Shown here: positions 11,644 to 21,794 of the stretch, one piece after another
Position numbering within the stretch: the stretch's first letter is position 1
How the letters are laid out: each line of letters begins with the position of its first letter
NCBI GenBank assembly: GCA_016630955.3
Contig: CM049986.1
Coordinates: forward strand, 682,001-746,000
Direction: 5' to 3'
DNA: 64,000 nt
From: Didymella arachidicola
Taxonomy: Eukaryota; Ascomycota; Dothideomycetes; Pleosporales; Didymellaceae
The notes under the pieces: model-generated
Seen by the model: only the letters and a program-made list of their open reading frames with translations
Told to the model about the DNA's origin: nothing
Database searches by the model: none
Made by a program: the position numbers and the translations under genes

Positions 11644-12657
11644 ATGGCTTCCACTGTCCACGTTGAGAACATCAGCACGAAGACGTCAGAGGACGAGATC
11701 AAGTCTTTCTTTAGCTTTTGCGGAAAGATTCAGGACATCTCGGTCAAGTCCACTGGCAATGACACACAGTCTGCATCCGTCACCTTTGAGAAAGCGGCTG
11801 CCGCTAAGACCGCGCTTCTTCTCGATAGCACACAGCTAGGCCCCAACTCTGTCCACGTCAAGTCCGCACAGTCCGGCGGAGAGTCTGCGACCGAGAAGTC
11901 CAACGATGAGACACACGAAGGTGATCACATTTCGCAAGAGCAGAAGCCCCGTGCTCGCATTGTCGCTGAGTATCTCGCTCACGGCTACGCCATTTCCGAC
12001 AAGGCTATCGAGAGTGCTCTTGCTGCCGACAAGCAGCACGGCTACAGCACCAAATTCCTCCAGACTCTTCAGAACCTCGACTCTAAGACCCAAGCATCAC
12101 AGAAGGCGCAGGTTGTCGACCAGAAGCTGGGCCTTTCCAACAAGGCATTGGGTGCCTGGGCTGGTCTTACCAGCTACTTCGACAAGGCTCAGGGAACACC
12201 TACCGGCCAGAAGCTGAGGGCCTTCTACGACCAGGGCAACAAGACTGTCATGGATGTACACAACGAGGCTCGCTACTTGGCTGATCTCAAGAAGAGCCAG
12301 AGCGGAAGCGGCAGCAAGCCCACCAAGGAAGAGGCTGATGTCCACGGTGTCGGTGATGGCAAGACCCAGTGCAACTGTGGCTCCGTCTCTGGAAAGTGCC
12401 CATGCCCTGAGGGCCAGTGTGCTTGCTCGGGATGCGCTAAGGCCGAGAACGGCGGTAAGCCCAGCGTCGAGGAGGCTAATGTCCACGAGGTTGGCAACGG
12501 CAAGACCCAGTGCAACTGCGGCTCCGTCTCTGGAAAGTGCCCGTGCCCTGAGGGTAAGTGCGCCTGCTCAGGTTGCGCGAAGGACACCACCAAGAACGAG
12601 AAAAGCGGCCAGGCCGGTGGTTCAAGCTATGCTGCTGTTGCCGACCCCAAGCAGTAG
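11644..12657 (+). CDS. RRM protein (Vip1-like) with two C-terminal copper-metallothionein-like repeats
   Basis: This uninterrupted 337-residue frame starts at an ATG in CT-rich 5' sequence. Residues 4-75 are an RRM (RNP2-like VHVENI, RNP1-like ASVTFEK). Residues about 100-215 are helical and resemble the Vip1 family of fungal RRM proteins (ARIVAEYLAHGYAISDKAIE, then GAWAGLTSYFDKA). Residues 225-271 and 272-318 are a near-perfect tandem repeat of 47 residues. Each copy holds seven cysteines as CNCGSVSGKCPCPEG, then CACSGC. This spacing (CxC-x6-CxC-x4-CxC-x2-C) closely follows the seven-Cys pattern of small ascomycete copper metallothioneins. A role linking RNA binding to copper or zinc buffering is inference. 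No cysteine of either motif is lost. I see no intron, and the stop follows VADPKQ. Confidence 0.9.
   Translation: MASTVHVENISTKTSEDEIKSFFSFCGKIQDISVKSTGNDTQSASVTFEKAAAAKTALLLDSTQLGPNSVHVKSAQSGGESATEKSNDETHEGDHISQEQKPRARIVAEYLAHGYAISDKAIESALAADKQHGYSTKFLQTLQNLDSKTQASQKAQVVDQKLGLSNKALGAWAGLTSYFDKAQGTPTGQKLRAFYDQGNKTVMDVHNEARYLADLKKSQSGSGSKPTKEEADVHGVGDGKTQCNCGSVSGKCPCPEGQCACSGCAKAENGGKPSVEEANVHEVGNGKTQCNCGSVSGKCPCPEGKCACSGCAKDTTKNEKSGQAGGSSYAAVADPKQ
12316..12597 (+). repeat. 141-bp in-frame tandem duplication encoding Cys-rich repeats
   Basis: Two copies of a 47-codon unit (12316-12456 and 12457-12597) start at AAGCCCA and run through the seven-Cys motif. The Cys-rich core is almost identical at DNA level, while the KP-x3-EEA-x-VHxVG linker differs at several residues. 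This suggests duplication followed by selection or gene conversion on the Cys core. Confidence 0.9.
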
Positions 12658-13480
12658 AGCTGGATCTTCCTTTGAGATGTTTGCGAGGGTTATGAGCGAC
12701 GACTTTTCCTCTTCTTCTGGGCAACCTGTACGAGTACTGCCATGGTGCCAAACTAAAAGCGGAGTTGGTGGCGATGAACAATGAACTGAGATATCCCGTA
12801 GTCCAGCACTGAAATTGAGATCTTAACGATGTATATATAACCTTGCAGTCCAATATGGTGCTCAATGCTGATCCTACCCATGCATCTACTTGCGATTGAT
12901 TGCATTATAAAATTGTCAGAGGGTCTTCGTGAACATAGGTTCACCACGTGCCAGCCCTTTCCAGCATTTTTGACTTTCATAAGAGAAACTACACCTGATG
13001 AGCAGTGCACAACTCGGGAGTCGACACCGATATCGGCATAGCGGGTACAACCTCTTACCATGGCACCATCGTCCGGCGTGTAGACTGAAGGTGGGTGTAA
13101 CGTCGGCAGGACATACCAACAATGCAACAGCAGCAGATGCTGAGTTGAAAATCATGACGTGAAATTGTAGGCAAAACATTTTGGAAGGCGCCGAGCAAAT
13201 GCAGCAAGTGCAGCCGGATATCCACTAGCTTTGTCTGGAGTTAGTGATTGCACTGCTTGCCTCTGCGTCATGGTTTCCTAGACTTTCCCCACTACTCGCC
13301 CGATTTCATCACTTCGTAGCAACCACCACGTCCTGCACAGTGAAACTGGTGCTGCCTGTCTCTAGCGTCCTTCTATCTATTTGAGCCTGACATCGCATAA
13401 GTAGCGCCTTGCAGCTGTAGCGCGGCAATACTTTCTCAGGCGACGCAGCAACTTCAACGCTATAGCACAACACCGCCAGG
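12658..13480. other. Intergenic region before the ubiquitin-conjugating enzyme
   Basis: This 823-base space holds the 3' end of the RRM-metallothionein gene and the promoter of the E2 gene. I see no supported coding frame, RNA gene or repeat. Confidence 0.4.
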
Positions 13481-14060
13481 ATGAGCACAGGAGCAAAGAA
13501 GAGGATTATGAAGGCAAGTCCTGTATACGCGACATCTGGAAAAGCATACTGACATCAGTGAAGGAGTACGGCGAGTGCGTGGCCGATATGCCACCAGGCA
13601 TGAAGATCAATTTCAATGAGCAGAACATGACCAAGTGGGAGGTCCTGATGGATGGACCAGACCAGTCTGCGTACGCTGTAAGTATCTGCGCCTCATGCGC
13701 ACCTCGCGCTCACTTGCAGTGGGAGGCTAAGCTAATGCTGCACAGGGCGGGCACTTCAAGCTCGAGATCACATTCCCCAACGAGTACCCATTCAAGCCGC
13801 CGGTCGTTTCGTTCCGCACCAAAATCTACCATCCCAACGTCAGCAACGACGATAAGGGCTCCATGTGTCTGGGGTTGCTGCGTGCCGATGAATGGAAGCC
13901 GCCGAACAAGGTTGTGTCGGTCCTTCGCCTCATTCAGACGCTCCTCATCGAGCCAAACCCAGATGACGCTATCGAACCATCGATTGCCAATGAGTACAGG
14001 GAGAACCGCAGGCAATTCGAAAAGAATGCGCAGGACTGGGTCAAGCGCTATGCGAAGTGA
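13481..14060 (+). CDS. Ubiquitin-conjugating enzyme E2, UBE2L/UbcH7-like
   Basis: Three exons (13481-13513, 13564-13677, 13746-14060) give 153 residues, close to the 154 of human UBE2L3. FPNEYPFKPPVVSFRTKIYHPNV is the diagnostic UBC core (YPFKPP, then the HPN triad), and the catalytic cysteine is Cys90 in GSMCLGLL. The DDAIEPSIANEY and KNAQDWVKRYAK helices complete the fold. The first intron is best read as GC-AG (AAG|GCAAGT to GTGAAG), giving KRIMK-EYGEC. A GT-AG alternative with a 41-nt intron would add two residues (KRIMKAMKEYGEC). The enzyme transfers ubiquitin from E1 to HECT or RBR ligases in cytosol and nucleus. The partner ligase is not deducible. Confidence 0.9.
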
Positions 14061-15339
14061 GCAGGAAGAACGTCACGCGACAGGGTTGGCTAGGGCTGGC
14101 GAGGGAAACAAAGTCCAGGACGATGGACACACAGCATGGTGGGCGTTTGGCGAAGCTGCATCGCCAGCTGGCGACGGGTTGGTCAGTGATGATTTACGGA
14201 AAGAGCGAGCAACGAATCTATATCAACAAGGACGGCAAACGAGATCGCGGTTTGGCGAGCGAAAATTCCCGAGCCGCAGGGTGACTGAGTTGTGGTAGTC
14301 AGGCCATGACCTCGGGCGGTACAGCCGGGGAAGGGATGCCCCGGAGTTCTTTAGATAAACAAACACATCCACCACACGATGTGCACGATGTGTCGTCATA
14401 AGCAAATTCCTCAGCCGTAGTGTGTGCCTGAAGTATAAGCAGGTGATGAGAATGAAATGAGAGGGCTGGGATGTGTGCTCTCCAAAGCCTTCGAGAACAC
14501 GTCGTGACGTACACTGGCTAAGTGGAGCATGGTCACCGCGGGAGAACTGGTCGCGGCGACACCCATGTGCTTCTCGAAGTCATGTTTTCAGGGCGCTCGG
14601 ACTGCAATGCTGGCACTGCCAGCAGTGCCAGCGTTGCAGTAATCTAACGAGTCAGCACTGCACCGAAAGACGTCTCAGGAAGCGGGAGTCAATGCAGCTG
14701 TCAGATATGCGCGAGATGCGGCTGACTGCAAGTTTCCTGAGCGCGGATGGTGATGAATTACAAGGCATGGAGTGAGAGGCATGCTGCGCGTTGCAGCGCG
14801 TCCTACCAATGGGAAACAGCGGACGGGCAGCCAGATATGCAGGGCCTCCACAATCGAGCAACGGCGCCCGTGCCAATCTCGGTAATGAAGAGTAGCGCGT
14901 GAAGGTCGCGGCTTGAGCCTTGAAGACGCTTGCAGACGCTTGCTTGACGCTGCGGACGGGGATGCGGAAGCCGAAGAGGGACGCTGCACTACTGCTGCAA
15001 ACGGTCACTGGTATTGATCAGGCTCTGCGACGCTCTGCGACGCTCTGCTCTTCACCACCGTCTCCTAGCGGAGTTCTCCTAGCCGAGTTCATTCTGACGT
15101 TGCACTCCTTATTAACCGCACGCCGGTAACTGCCTCTTCGCCGCATTCCTTCACTCGCCAATTCTTACCACTGCGTTTTGCGGTTCCGAGCCGTGGCGGT
15201 GCCCATCTCGGAGTCCCGACAGTAGTGCAGTGCTTCTGTGCTTTTTGAGTTTCAGCGTTTCAGACGCACCCTCGCCCAGCACCCACGCCGAGCAGCAGCG
15301 CAGCAGCAGCAGTAGTAGCAGCAGTTGTCCGCCATTTGC
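14061..15339. other. Intergenic region with short direct repeats
   Basis: This is about 1.3 kb without a supported gene. A 10-nt unit GCTCTGCGAC is repeated 2.8 times at 15023-15049. A CAG/TAG microsatellite at about 15296-15325 lies just before the first uORF of the TBC gene and is probably in its 5' UTR. Confidence 0.4.
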
Positions 15340-15441
15340 ATGTCACAGGGTTCCTCGATAGCTCCCGTCCGGTCTCTCTCGATAATGCTCTCGCCGCAAG
15401 CTGCCACCACGACCGAGCTCCCTACGTTTCCGCTCGAATGA
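15340..15441 (+). promoter_or_regulatory. uORF 1 upstream of the TBC gene
   Basis: An ATG at 15340, with a second in-frame ATG at 15385, opens a 33-codon frame that stops at TGA 15439-15441. The stop overlaps the start of the next uORF in an ATGA. Whether it lies in the mRNA depends on the transcription start, which I cannot see. Confidence 0.5.
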
Positions 15442-15479
15442 GCACCACTGCGCGCTACCAGGTCCGCCGCTATGGCTGA
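15438..15479 (+). promoter_or_regulatory. uORF 2 overlapping the TBC start codon
   Basis: The ATG at 15438-15440 opens a 13-codon frame whose TGA at 15477-15479 lies just after the main ATG at 15472. It is in a different frame from the main protein. Ribosomes starting here would pass the main start codon and terminate three bases beyond it. Confidence 0.5.
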
Positions 15480-18400
15480 CGCCCTATACCTTACTGGCAC
15501 CATCACTACCCACAGAGCAATCTCGCACTGGACTCCTACTGACGACGTTCCCAACACCGCCTTCCCCTACGACACGCCATCGTCGACCCCGTCGTCCTCG
15601 AGACTGCAGTACGTTGCGTACAAGCCCCCAGGCTGCGACACACCACCTGCCTCCCCGCCTCCGCAGGACGCATACACACATGGCCTGAGTGTGAAGAGGG
15701 GATTGTTGCCATTGAACATGGACACCGCTGTGCCGCCCGCCTACGAGCGCCGTGCATACAGCCCTGCACTCGAGAGCCCCACCCTCCCATCCGTCGCCCT
15801 GCCCTCACCCAAATTTCCTCCTCCACGTCAGCGAGCGCCCTCTCTCCTCCGCGATGCTGCTGTGTCGTCGCCTAAATACGCGCAGTTTCCCCAAAACGAA
15901 GGTCCCACGTCATCTCCAGTCATGGCACCGGCAATGAGACGCGATGGCAGCGGTCCGGGCTCCCCTGACCTACGCGCCATCTTCAACCCGCTCGCCAGCA
16001 ATCCGCCTACGTCAAATGGGCCGCAATGGGACTCATCCTCGGAAGACGTATCCGGCTCAATGTCGCCCATTCGAGCTCGCGGTTACACCAGCTCATCACA
16101 AGCTTCTTTCAGCCCCCACCTCCCACTACGTTCTGTTACATCAATACCTGACTATGGCCAATACCGCAGCGGCGAGCGGTCGAATCTATCAGGCACCTAC
16201 AAGCCCAACCGTGGGGTGCCCAATTGGTCTCACTCCGACTACTACCCTCCTCCTCCAATTCGACAGTTGCGCAGCGAGGAGCCTCGCTTCAGCTCAAGAT
16301 CAGGCTACACAACAACCTCTGGGAGCGTCTTGGAAGCCAGCACAGAGCGTAGCAGCATAGCGACAGCGCGCAGTTCTGTGGCCAGCGACAACCAGATCAG
16401 TATATACTCACGCGATCAGTCAAGAGACAGACTACGTGACCGTGACGACTCGCCAGAGACCACGCATGATTCCGAGATTGCCGAGGAAGATGAAGACATA
16501 GATCCGTTTAGCGCTGTCGACGACGTGATCGATGCCTACTGCTACGATGATGACGTCCGCGGGTACTCGATGATTGCAGATAAAACAAGAGATCCATCGC
16601 CAATGGCTCTGGATCTTGAGCCGCCCGAGCTGTCGCAGACGCCTTCGCGCGACAAAGATTCATTATCGTCTTTTCAATCGACTGAGAATCTCAAACAATG
16701 GGACAACACTCCTACCCCTCCCCTCAATGGCATGATCGCAAAGGCCGGATCCAGGAAGCACCGCCTTTCTATTCGGCCCCCTTCAGCCATATACGCCTCG
16801 GATCAGAGCCTTCTCGACGATGATACACAAGCTGGAGCCGAAGGAGGATTGAGGCCCCACCAAATATCGCCACTTCCTCAGATCAGCCCCTTTCAAGCTG
16901 CATATACACCGCGAACAATCGAAGCTGTTACAGCCTTGACCAACAAGAAGAACTCTAGTGAGAAACAGAGGTCAAGCGAGGAGGCGCCACGACGGATCTC
17001 CATGACGCTACAAGCACTCTCCCTTGGTGCACCGAGTGCACTAGTTCAGACGCCCGGTGACGGACTCCCCGCCAGAATCCCCAGTGCTAAGCGAGCCCAA
17101 ATGTCGGAAATCCATCGCGAGATCGCTGCTTTGCCACGATTTCCCGTGAACAAAGCGCGCATGTCGCGACGGGATTGGGCGGATATCGAAGCCTATTCGA
17201 AGAGACATTCCAGGGGGCCAAGCGTCACGCGGTTGGTATTAACTCAATCGGTTCAAAAAGTTGACCCGGCTTTGCCATCGGCACCGCTGCAAAAGTCTCA
17301 GCCACTGCCGGAAGTTGACGAGGACGAAGCCATCCCGCGCCGAGCGTCAACGAGTGTGTACGATCGAAAGAGCGGATTTGGACTGGATTCCTTTCTGAAA
17401 CCTACGAAAACTGCCGAGGCGAAACCTTCCGCCACGGCGATCTACAACAGAAATGCTCCTGGCGCTTCACCAACCGTGCGGAAGATGGCAGAGAAGGCAC
17501 CGCGCGACCGCTACGGCTTCAAAAAAGAGTCTCTGAACGTCAGTGTTCAAGAGCACGATGCTTGGGCGGCAAGATACGAAGAGCACATCAACAGGCGCCG
17601 GAGCAAGTGGGTCTCCATGATGACGAAGGAGGGTCTCTCGACCAACGAGCCCACAGAATTCCCGTCGAACAAATCTGAGAGAGTCAAACGTTACGCTCGC
17701 AAAGGCTTTCCTCCCGAGTGGCGTGGAGCTATGTGGTGGTACTACTCGGGTGGGCAGCACACACTCAAGCAAAAGCAATTTGTTGGCTTGTATGCCTCGC
17801 TAGCAGCACGCGTCAGAAACGACGAGCTGAACAAAGATGATAAGGATGCTATCGAGCGTGACTTGGACCGAACATTCCCGGACAACATCCATTTCCGTCC
17901 TGAACCGGCAAATGACTTACTCGATGGAGAGTGGGACGACGAACCTGCCATGATTCAGGACCTCCGTGAGGTTCTTTCCTGCTTTGCTTTGAACAACCCA
18001 AGCATTGGCTACTGCCAGTCACTCAATTTCATTGCTGGTCTGCTGCTTCTGTTCCTCAAACAAGACAAAGAGAAAGCGTTCATCCTTCTCACGATCATCA
18101 CACAAAATCACCTTCCTGGCGCTCACGCTCGCTCTCTCGCAAACACGGAGGTAAATGTCCTTATGATGCTCATTAAGGACTATCTCCCCAAGGTATGGGC
18201 TTCGATCAACGACACCGATCTCATCAACTCCGGCGCTGGATCTCATGCCCACCCCAATTCCAAATTTGCTCGGCAACCTACCGTGGCCTTGTCTTGTACA
18301 TCTTGGTTTATGTCTCTTTTTGTTGGTGTCCTGCCCATCGAGACTGTACTACGCATCTGGGACGCCTTCCTGATGGAAGGGCCACGGGCTTTGTACCGAT

Positions 18401-18777
18401 ACGCACTTGCTATCTTCAAGCTTGGCGAGCCGGAGATCAAGAAGTACCGCCCCGGCGACGGCGAGCTTTTTATGCTTGTCCAGAATTTGCCCAGGACCTG
18501 CATCGACCCGAACATCCTTCACGACTATGCTTTTGTGAGGAAAGGATTCGGAAGTCTCGACCAACGGGTGATTGACCAGAAGAGGATGTTCTGGCGCGAC
18601 CAAAACAAAACAGTCGCTCACCAGAATTCAGTCAAGAGCGCACGGCAGAACCAGCAGGGCCTGCAAGTCCCTACGCAGCGCCAGGAAGGCGACGAAACAG
18701 ATGGCGACAGCGTTCGCCGCACCATGGGCGGCCTCAGGCGGCGTGCCAGCCGCAAATTCCGAAGGATGAGGAGCTGA
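15472..18777 (+). CDS. TBC-domain Rab GTPase-activating protein
   Basis: This is one exon of 1101 residues. Residues 1-700 are Ser/Pro-rich, low complexity and probably disordered, with an acidic patch near 335-360. The TBC domain covers about 740-1045, starting RKGFPPEWRGAMWWYYSGG. The IxxDxxR arginine-finger motif is IERDLDR (Ile794, Arg800), and the glutamine-finger motif is YCQSLN (Tyr847, Gln849), so both catalytic fingers are present. The C-terminal tail is basic (GGLRRRASRKFRRMRS) and may bind membrane. Such proteins speed GTP hydrolysis on Rab/Ypt GTPases in vesicle traffic; Msb3/Gyp-like relatives act in polarised secretion. The Rab target is not deducible. The main ATG has a good context (G at -3, G at +4), but two upstream ATG frames precede it. 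Confidence 0.9.
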   Translation: MADALYLTGTITTHRAISHWTPTDDVPNTAFPYDTPSSTPSSSRLQYVAYKPPGCDTPPASPPPQDAYTHGLSVKRGLLPLNMDTAVPPAYERRAYSPALESPTLPSVALPSPKFPPPRQRAPSLLRDAAVSSPKYAQFPQNEGPTSSPVMAPAMRRDGSGPGSPDLRAIFNPLASNPPTSNGPQWDSSSEDVSGSMSPIRARGYTSSSQASFSPHLPLRSVTSIPDYGQYRSGERSNLSGTYKPNRGVPNWSHSDYYPPPPIRQLRSEEPRFSSRSGYTTTSGSVLEASTERSSIATARSSVASDNQISIYSRDQSRDRLRDRDDSPETTHDSEIAEEDEDIDPFSAVDDVIDAYCYDDDVRGYSMIADKTRDPSPMALDLEPPELSQTPSRDKDSLSSFQSTENLKQWDNTPTPPLNGMIAKAGSRKHRLSIRPPSAIYASDQSLLDDDTQAGAEGGLRPHQISPLPQISPFQAAYTPRTIEAVTALTNKKNSSEKQRSSEEAPRRISMTLQALSLGAPSALVQTPGDGLPARIPSAKRAQMSEIHREIAALPRFPVNKARMSRRDWADIEAYSKRHSRGPSVTRLVLTQSVQKVDPALPSAPLQKSQPLPEVDEDEAIPRRASTSVYDRKSGFGLDSFLKPTKTAEAKPSATAIYNRNAPGASPTVRKMAEKAPRDRYGFKKESLNVSVQEHDAWAARYEEHINRRRSKWVSMMTKEGLSTNEPTEFPSNKSERVKRYARKGFPPEWRGAMWWYYSGGQHTLKQKQFVGLYASLAARVRNDELNKDDKDAIERDLDRTFPDNIHFRPEPANDLLDGEWDDEPAMIQDLREVLSCFALNNPSIGYCQSLNFIAGLLLLFLKQDKEKAFILLTIITQNHLPGAHARSLANTEVNVLMMLIKDYLPKVWASINDTDLINSGAGSHAHPNSKFARQPTVALSCTSWFMSLFVGVLPIETVLRIWDAFLMEGPRALYRYALAIFKLGEPEIKKYRPGDGELFMLVQNLPRTCIDPNILHDYAFVRKGFGSLDQRVIDQKRMFWRDQNKTVAHQNSVKSARQNQQGLQVPTQRQEGDETDGDSVRRTMGGLRRRASRKFRRMRS

Positions 18778-19390
18778 GATTTCCCATCATCATGCTACAT
18801 TTGCATCAGCGATCTTTCCTTTCTATGTTCTTATTTACACTTCTCATGGCGACCGGCGTTCAGCATACAACCCTTACATACAGGTGGAAGCACCAGGCGT
18901 ACCAAAAGCATCGGTTTGACGTTCTTGTATAATAATTACCATATACCCCCTTTGTGTGGGAGGGATCGAGGACGGAATACTTGGAGTAGCACCTACAGTG
19001 GCGGGCGATCAGTCACATGGAATGGTCGTGCAAGGGAAAATGTCAAAGGCGTCCAAGGCAAGGATGCATGGATGGAAGGTACCTAATGACATATGACTTG
19101 ATGATCACAACCCGCATCTTTACCTATTCTCCTTTCCCCCTCATTGCGTGCAAAGAGCAATTCTTGATTGAAGTGCAGATTGACTTTTCGCCGCGGCTCA
19201 GTTTCTGCGACATGTTCTTGTCATAGCCTCTTCAAGCCTAGGGCCATCTGGTAGGGCTTTCGTAGTGCAGGGCAAGTGGGGCACTAGCAACGAAATTATC
19301 CATCCTGCACCCCAGCGTGTAAACCTCAAGAGCCCGCGAATTCCTCTTGCCTTCCCTACTCTCACTTTTCTAAATTTTCAACTTGTAGAA
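18778..19390. other. Intergenic region before HMT1
   Basis: This 613-base region has T-rich 3' flanking sequence after the TBC gene and a CT-rich tract at about 19340-19380 immediately before the methyltransferase start. No gene or repeat is visible. Confidence 0.4.
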
Positions 19391-20709
19391 ATGGCAAACA
19401 ACGCTTCTGCGCCTGCCGGCAAGGAGGGCATCGCTGCTCTTCCCCACACTGAAGCCCACTACTTCAACAGGTATGCAAACCACCAGGCTAGCATAGCTCG
19501 AAGCACTTGCTAATATGTTCTGATCAGCTACAATCACCACGGTTCGTTTTCGCGCTCCACCTGAGAATATACAGTACTAATGCGCGAGGGAAGGCATCCA
19601 CGAGGAGATGCTGGTAGGCCTCACTGGGGTTGCACCTACGTACGACAAGACACAATAACTGACAACAAACACAGAAGGATGAAGTCCGCACAAGAAGCTA
19701 CCGCGACTCGATCTACCAGAACCCCCACCTCTTCAAGGACAAGGTTGTCCTCGATGTTGGCTGCGGAACCGGCATCCTTTCCATGTACGCAGCCCACGAC
19801 CGACCCCACTACACATCACACAAGCAGACGCTGATGTGGCATACACAGGTTCGCTGCTAAGGCTGGCGCAAAGCATGTTATTGGTGTCGACATGTCGACC
19901 ATCATTGGAAAGGCCAAGGAGATCGTCGCCGTGAACGGTCTCTCCGACAAGATTACCCTACTCCAGGGCAAGATGGAGGAGGTTGTTCTTCCTTTTGACA
20001 AGGTTGACATCATTATTTCGGAATGGATGGGCTACTTCCTGCTCTATGAATCCATGTTGGACACCGTCCTATACGCCAGGGACAAGTATCTGGTGAAGAA
20101 TGGTCTGATCTTCCCCGACAAGGCCACCATCTACGTCGCCGGTATCGAGGATGGCGACTACAAGGAGGAGAAGATTGGCTGTAAGTTGATTACCTTGTTT
20201 ACTTGAGGGGACTTGTACTGATATGACAAGTCTGGGATAATGTCTGGGGCTTTGACTACACCCCTCTCAAGCACACCGCTCTGACCGAACCCCTCGTCGA
20301 CACTGTCGACATCAAGGCTGTCGTCACCGACCCATCCGCCGTCATTACTCTCGATCTCTACAAGTGCACCGTCGAGGATCTCGCTTTCAGGTTACCGTAT
20401 GAGCTTAAGGTCCGCCGCAACGACTTTGTTCACGCCCTCATCGCATGGTTCGATATCGAATTCGCTTGCTGCCACAAGCCCATCAAGTTCTCCACCGGAC
20501 CGCACACAAAGTACACTCACTGGAAGCAGACCGTCTTCTACCTGAAGGACATGCTGACAGTCGAGGAGGGTGAGACCATCACCGGTATCCTCGAGAACAA
20601 GCCTAGCGAGCAGAACCACCGTGATCTCGACATCACTATTGACTACAAGCTCAACGCAAATGACATGCACAGGCAAGCTGAAGGCACAGGTACATACAAG
20701 ATGTGCTAA
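19391..20709 (+). CDS. HMT1: Protein arginine N-methyltransferase 1 (type I)
   Basis: Six exons (19391-19470, 19528-19541, 19594-19613, 19675-19784, 19849-20180, 20231-20709) give 344 residues. The splices rebuild HYFNSYNHHGIHEEMLKDEV, the conserved PRMT1 N-terminal helix. The SAM-binding motif I is [20 protein letters not shown]. The double-E loop is SEWMGYFLLYESML with both glutamates, and the THW loop is YTHWKQ. Length fits the family (human 353-371, yeast Hmt1 348). The enzyme makes asymmetric dimethylarginine on RGG-rich RNA-binding proteins and histone H4 Arg3. Exons 2 and 3 are only 14 and 20 nt, so correct splicing is needed for the helix that carries the substrate-binding YF/Y motif. 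All residues expected for activity are present. Confidence 0.93.
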
Positions 20710-21794
20710 GCAGTAGGCGCCGTGCGCTGACGAAGGCGCTATGTTTCTGCTCGTGACTGCGATGTGGCATTGCGCATATGGCATGTGCATTTGAAGGACC
20801 CTCATATAGACCCTTGTTAAGAGGCCTGGCGTTGGAAGGGGTTATTGGATTTTGGCAAAAATACCTAGGGTAGCATCATCATGATTTACGAAGAAGGGAC
20901 CAAATTTACGATTGGGAATTCCTCCCCTACATATATAAACCTATCTATACGCACGATGCCACTTGAAGGGCCTTTGGGACGCTCAGCGCCAGGGATATAT
21001 CAATTTGTTCTTTGCGCAAAGCTCTGCTCAGCTCGTGTCAATCTATGTTGTAGCACCCGTCCCAGCAAGACAGGTCTCCGCCACATATCATGAGCAGACC
21101 AAATGATGTCTAGCTGTTACCCAAGCGTACGTGAATAGGAGAGACATTGCTGTGTATATAGCGACCTGAGAGTCTCGCCCGCTGCCTCAATTTCTTTGGT
21201 GTATGATAGTGTCTACAACCGCCCCTTTGCACACCAACCATTCTTTGCGTGATCATATTCTGTACGCAACCTTTGAGATATGGCTACTGTTGGAGTGAAG
21301 CTCGACATCGAAACACTGTCTCTCCGCAGAACGCAGTCAACAGTGAATAAAAATGTATGCAGGTGCCCAGGGACGATTAGGAAGAGTAACTCGGCCCAGT
21401 GCGTCACTACGTCTGGAGCCTGGTGGACGCGTCGAAATAATCTAGAGTGTTTTCTCCTTCCTCACGAGCCGTTCCCGTCCTTACAGTTGGTTTGACTTGA
21501 GATATTGTCAGGTCCAGATCGTCACTAGTGAAATAATCGCCCGAGGAACGGCTTTAGAGATCTCAGGAAACCGCTCTTAAAACGCTGAGATTCGAGATGA
21601 CTCCTCACAGTCACCGCTGTCGTCTTGACTGAACCGGTGAATCAAATCAGACGTAGATTGACTTGCTGCCATGCGTATCTTTCCTCTCAATGTTCCAAAC
21701 CAGGTATTCCTAGTATCCCTCCATCCCAGGTATCCGAAACGCCGTGTAGATGCTACAACAAATCGAGTATCGCTTTTCGAGGTCGGATGCGCTT
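20710..21794. other. Convergent intergenic region
   Basis: This 1.1 kb space separates HMT1 (+) from the 3' end of RPB10 (-). Short open frames on both strands lack motifs. No RNA gene is visible. Confidence 0.4.
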
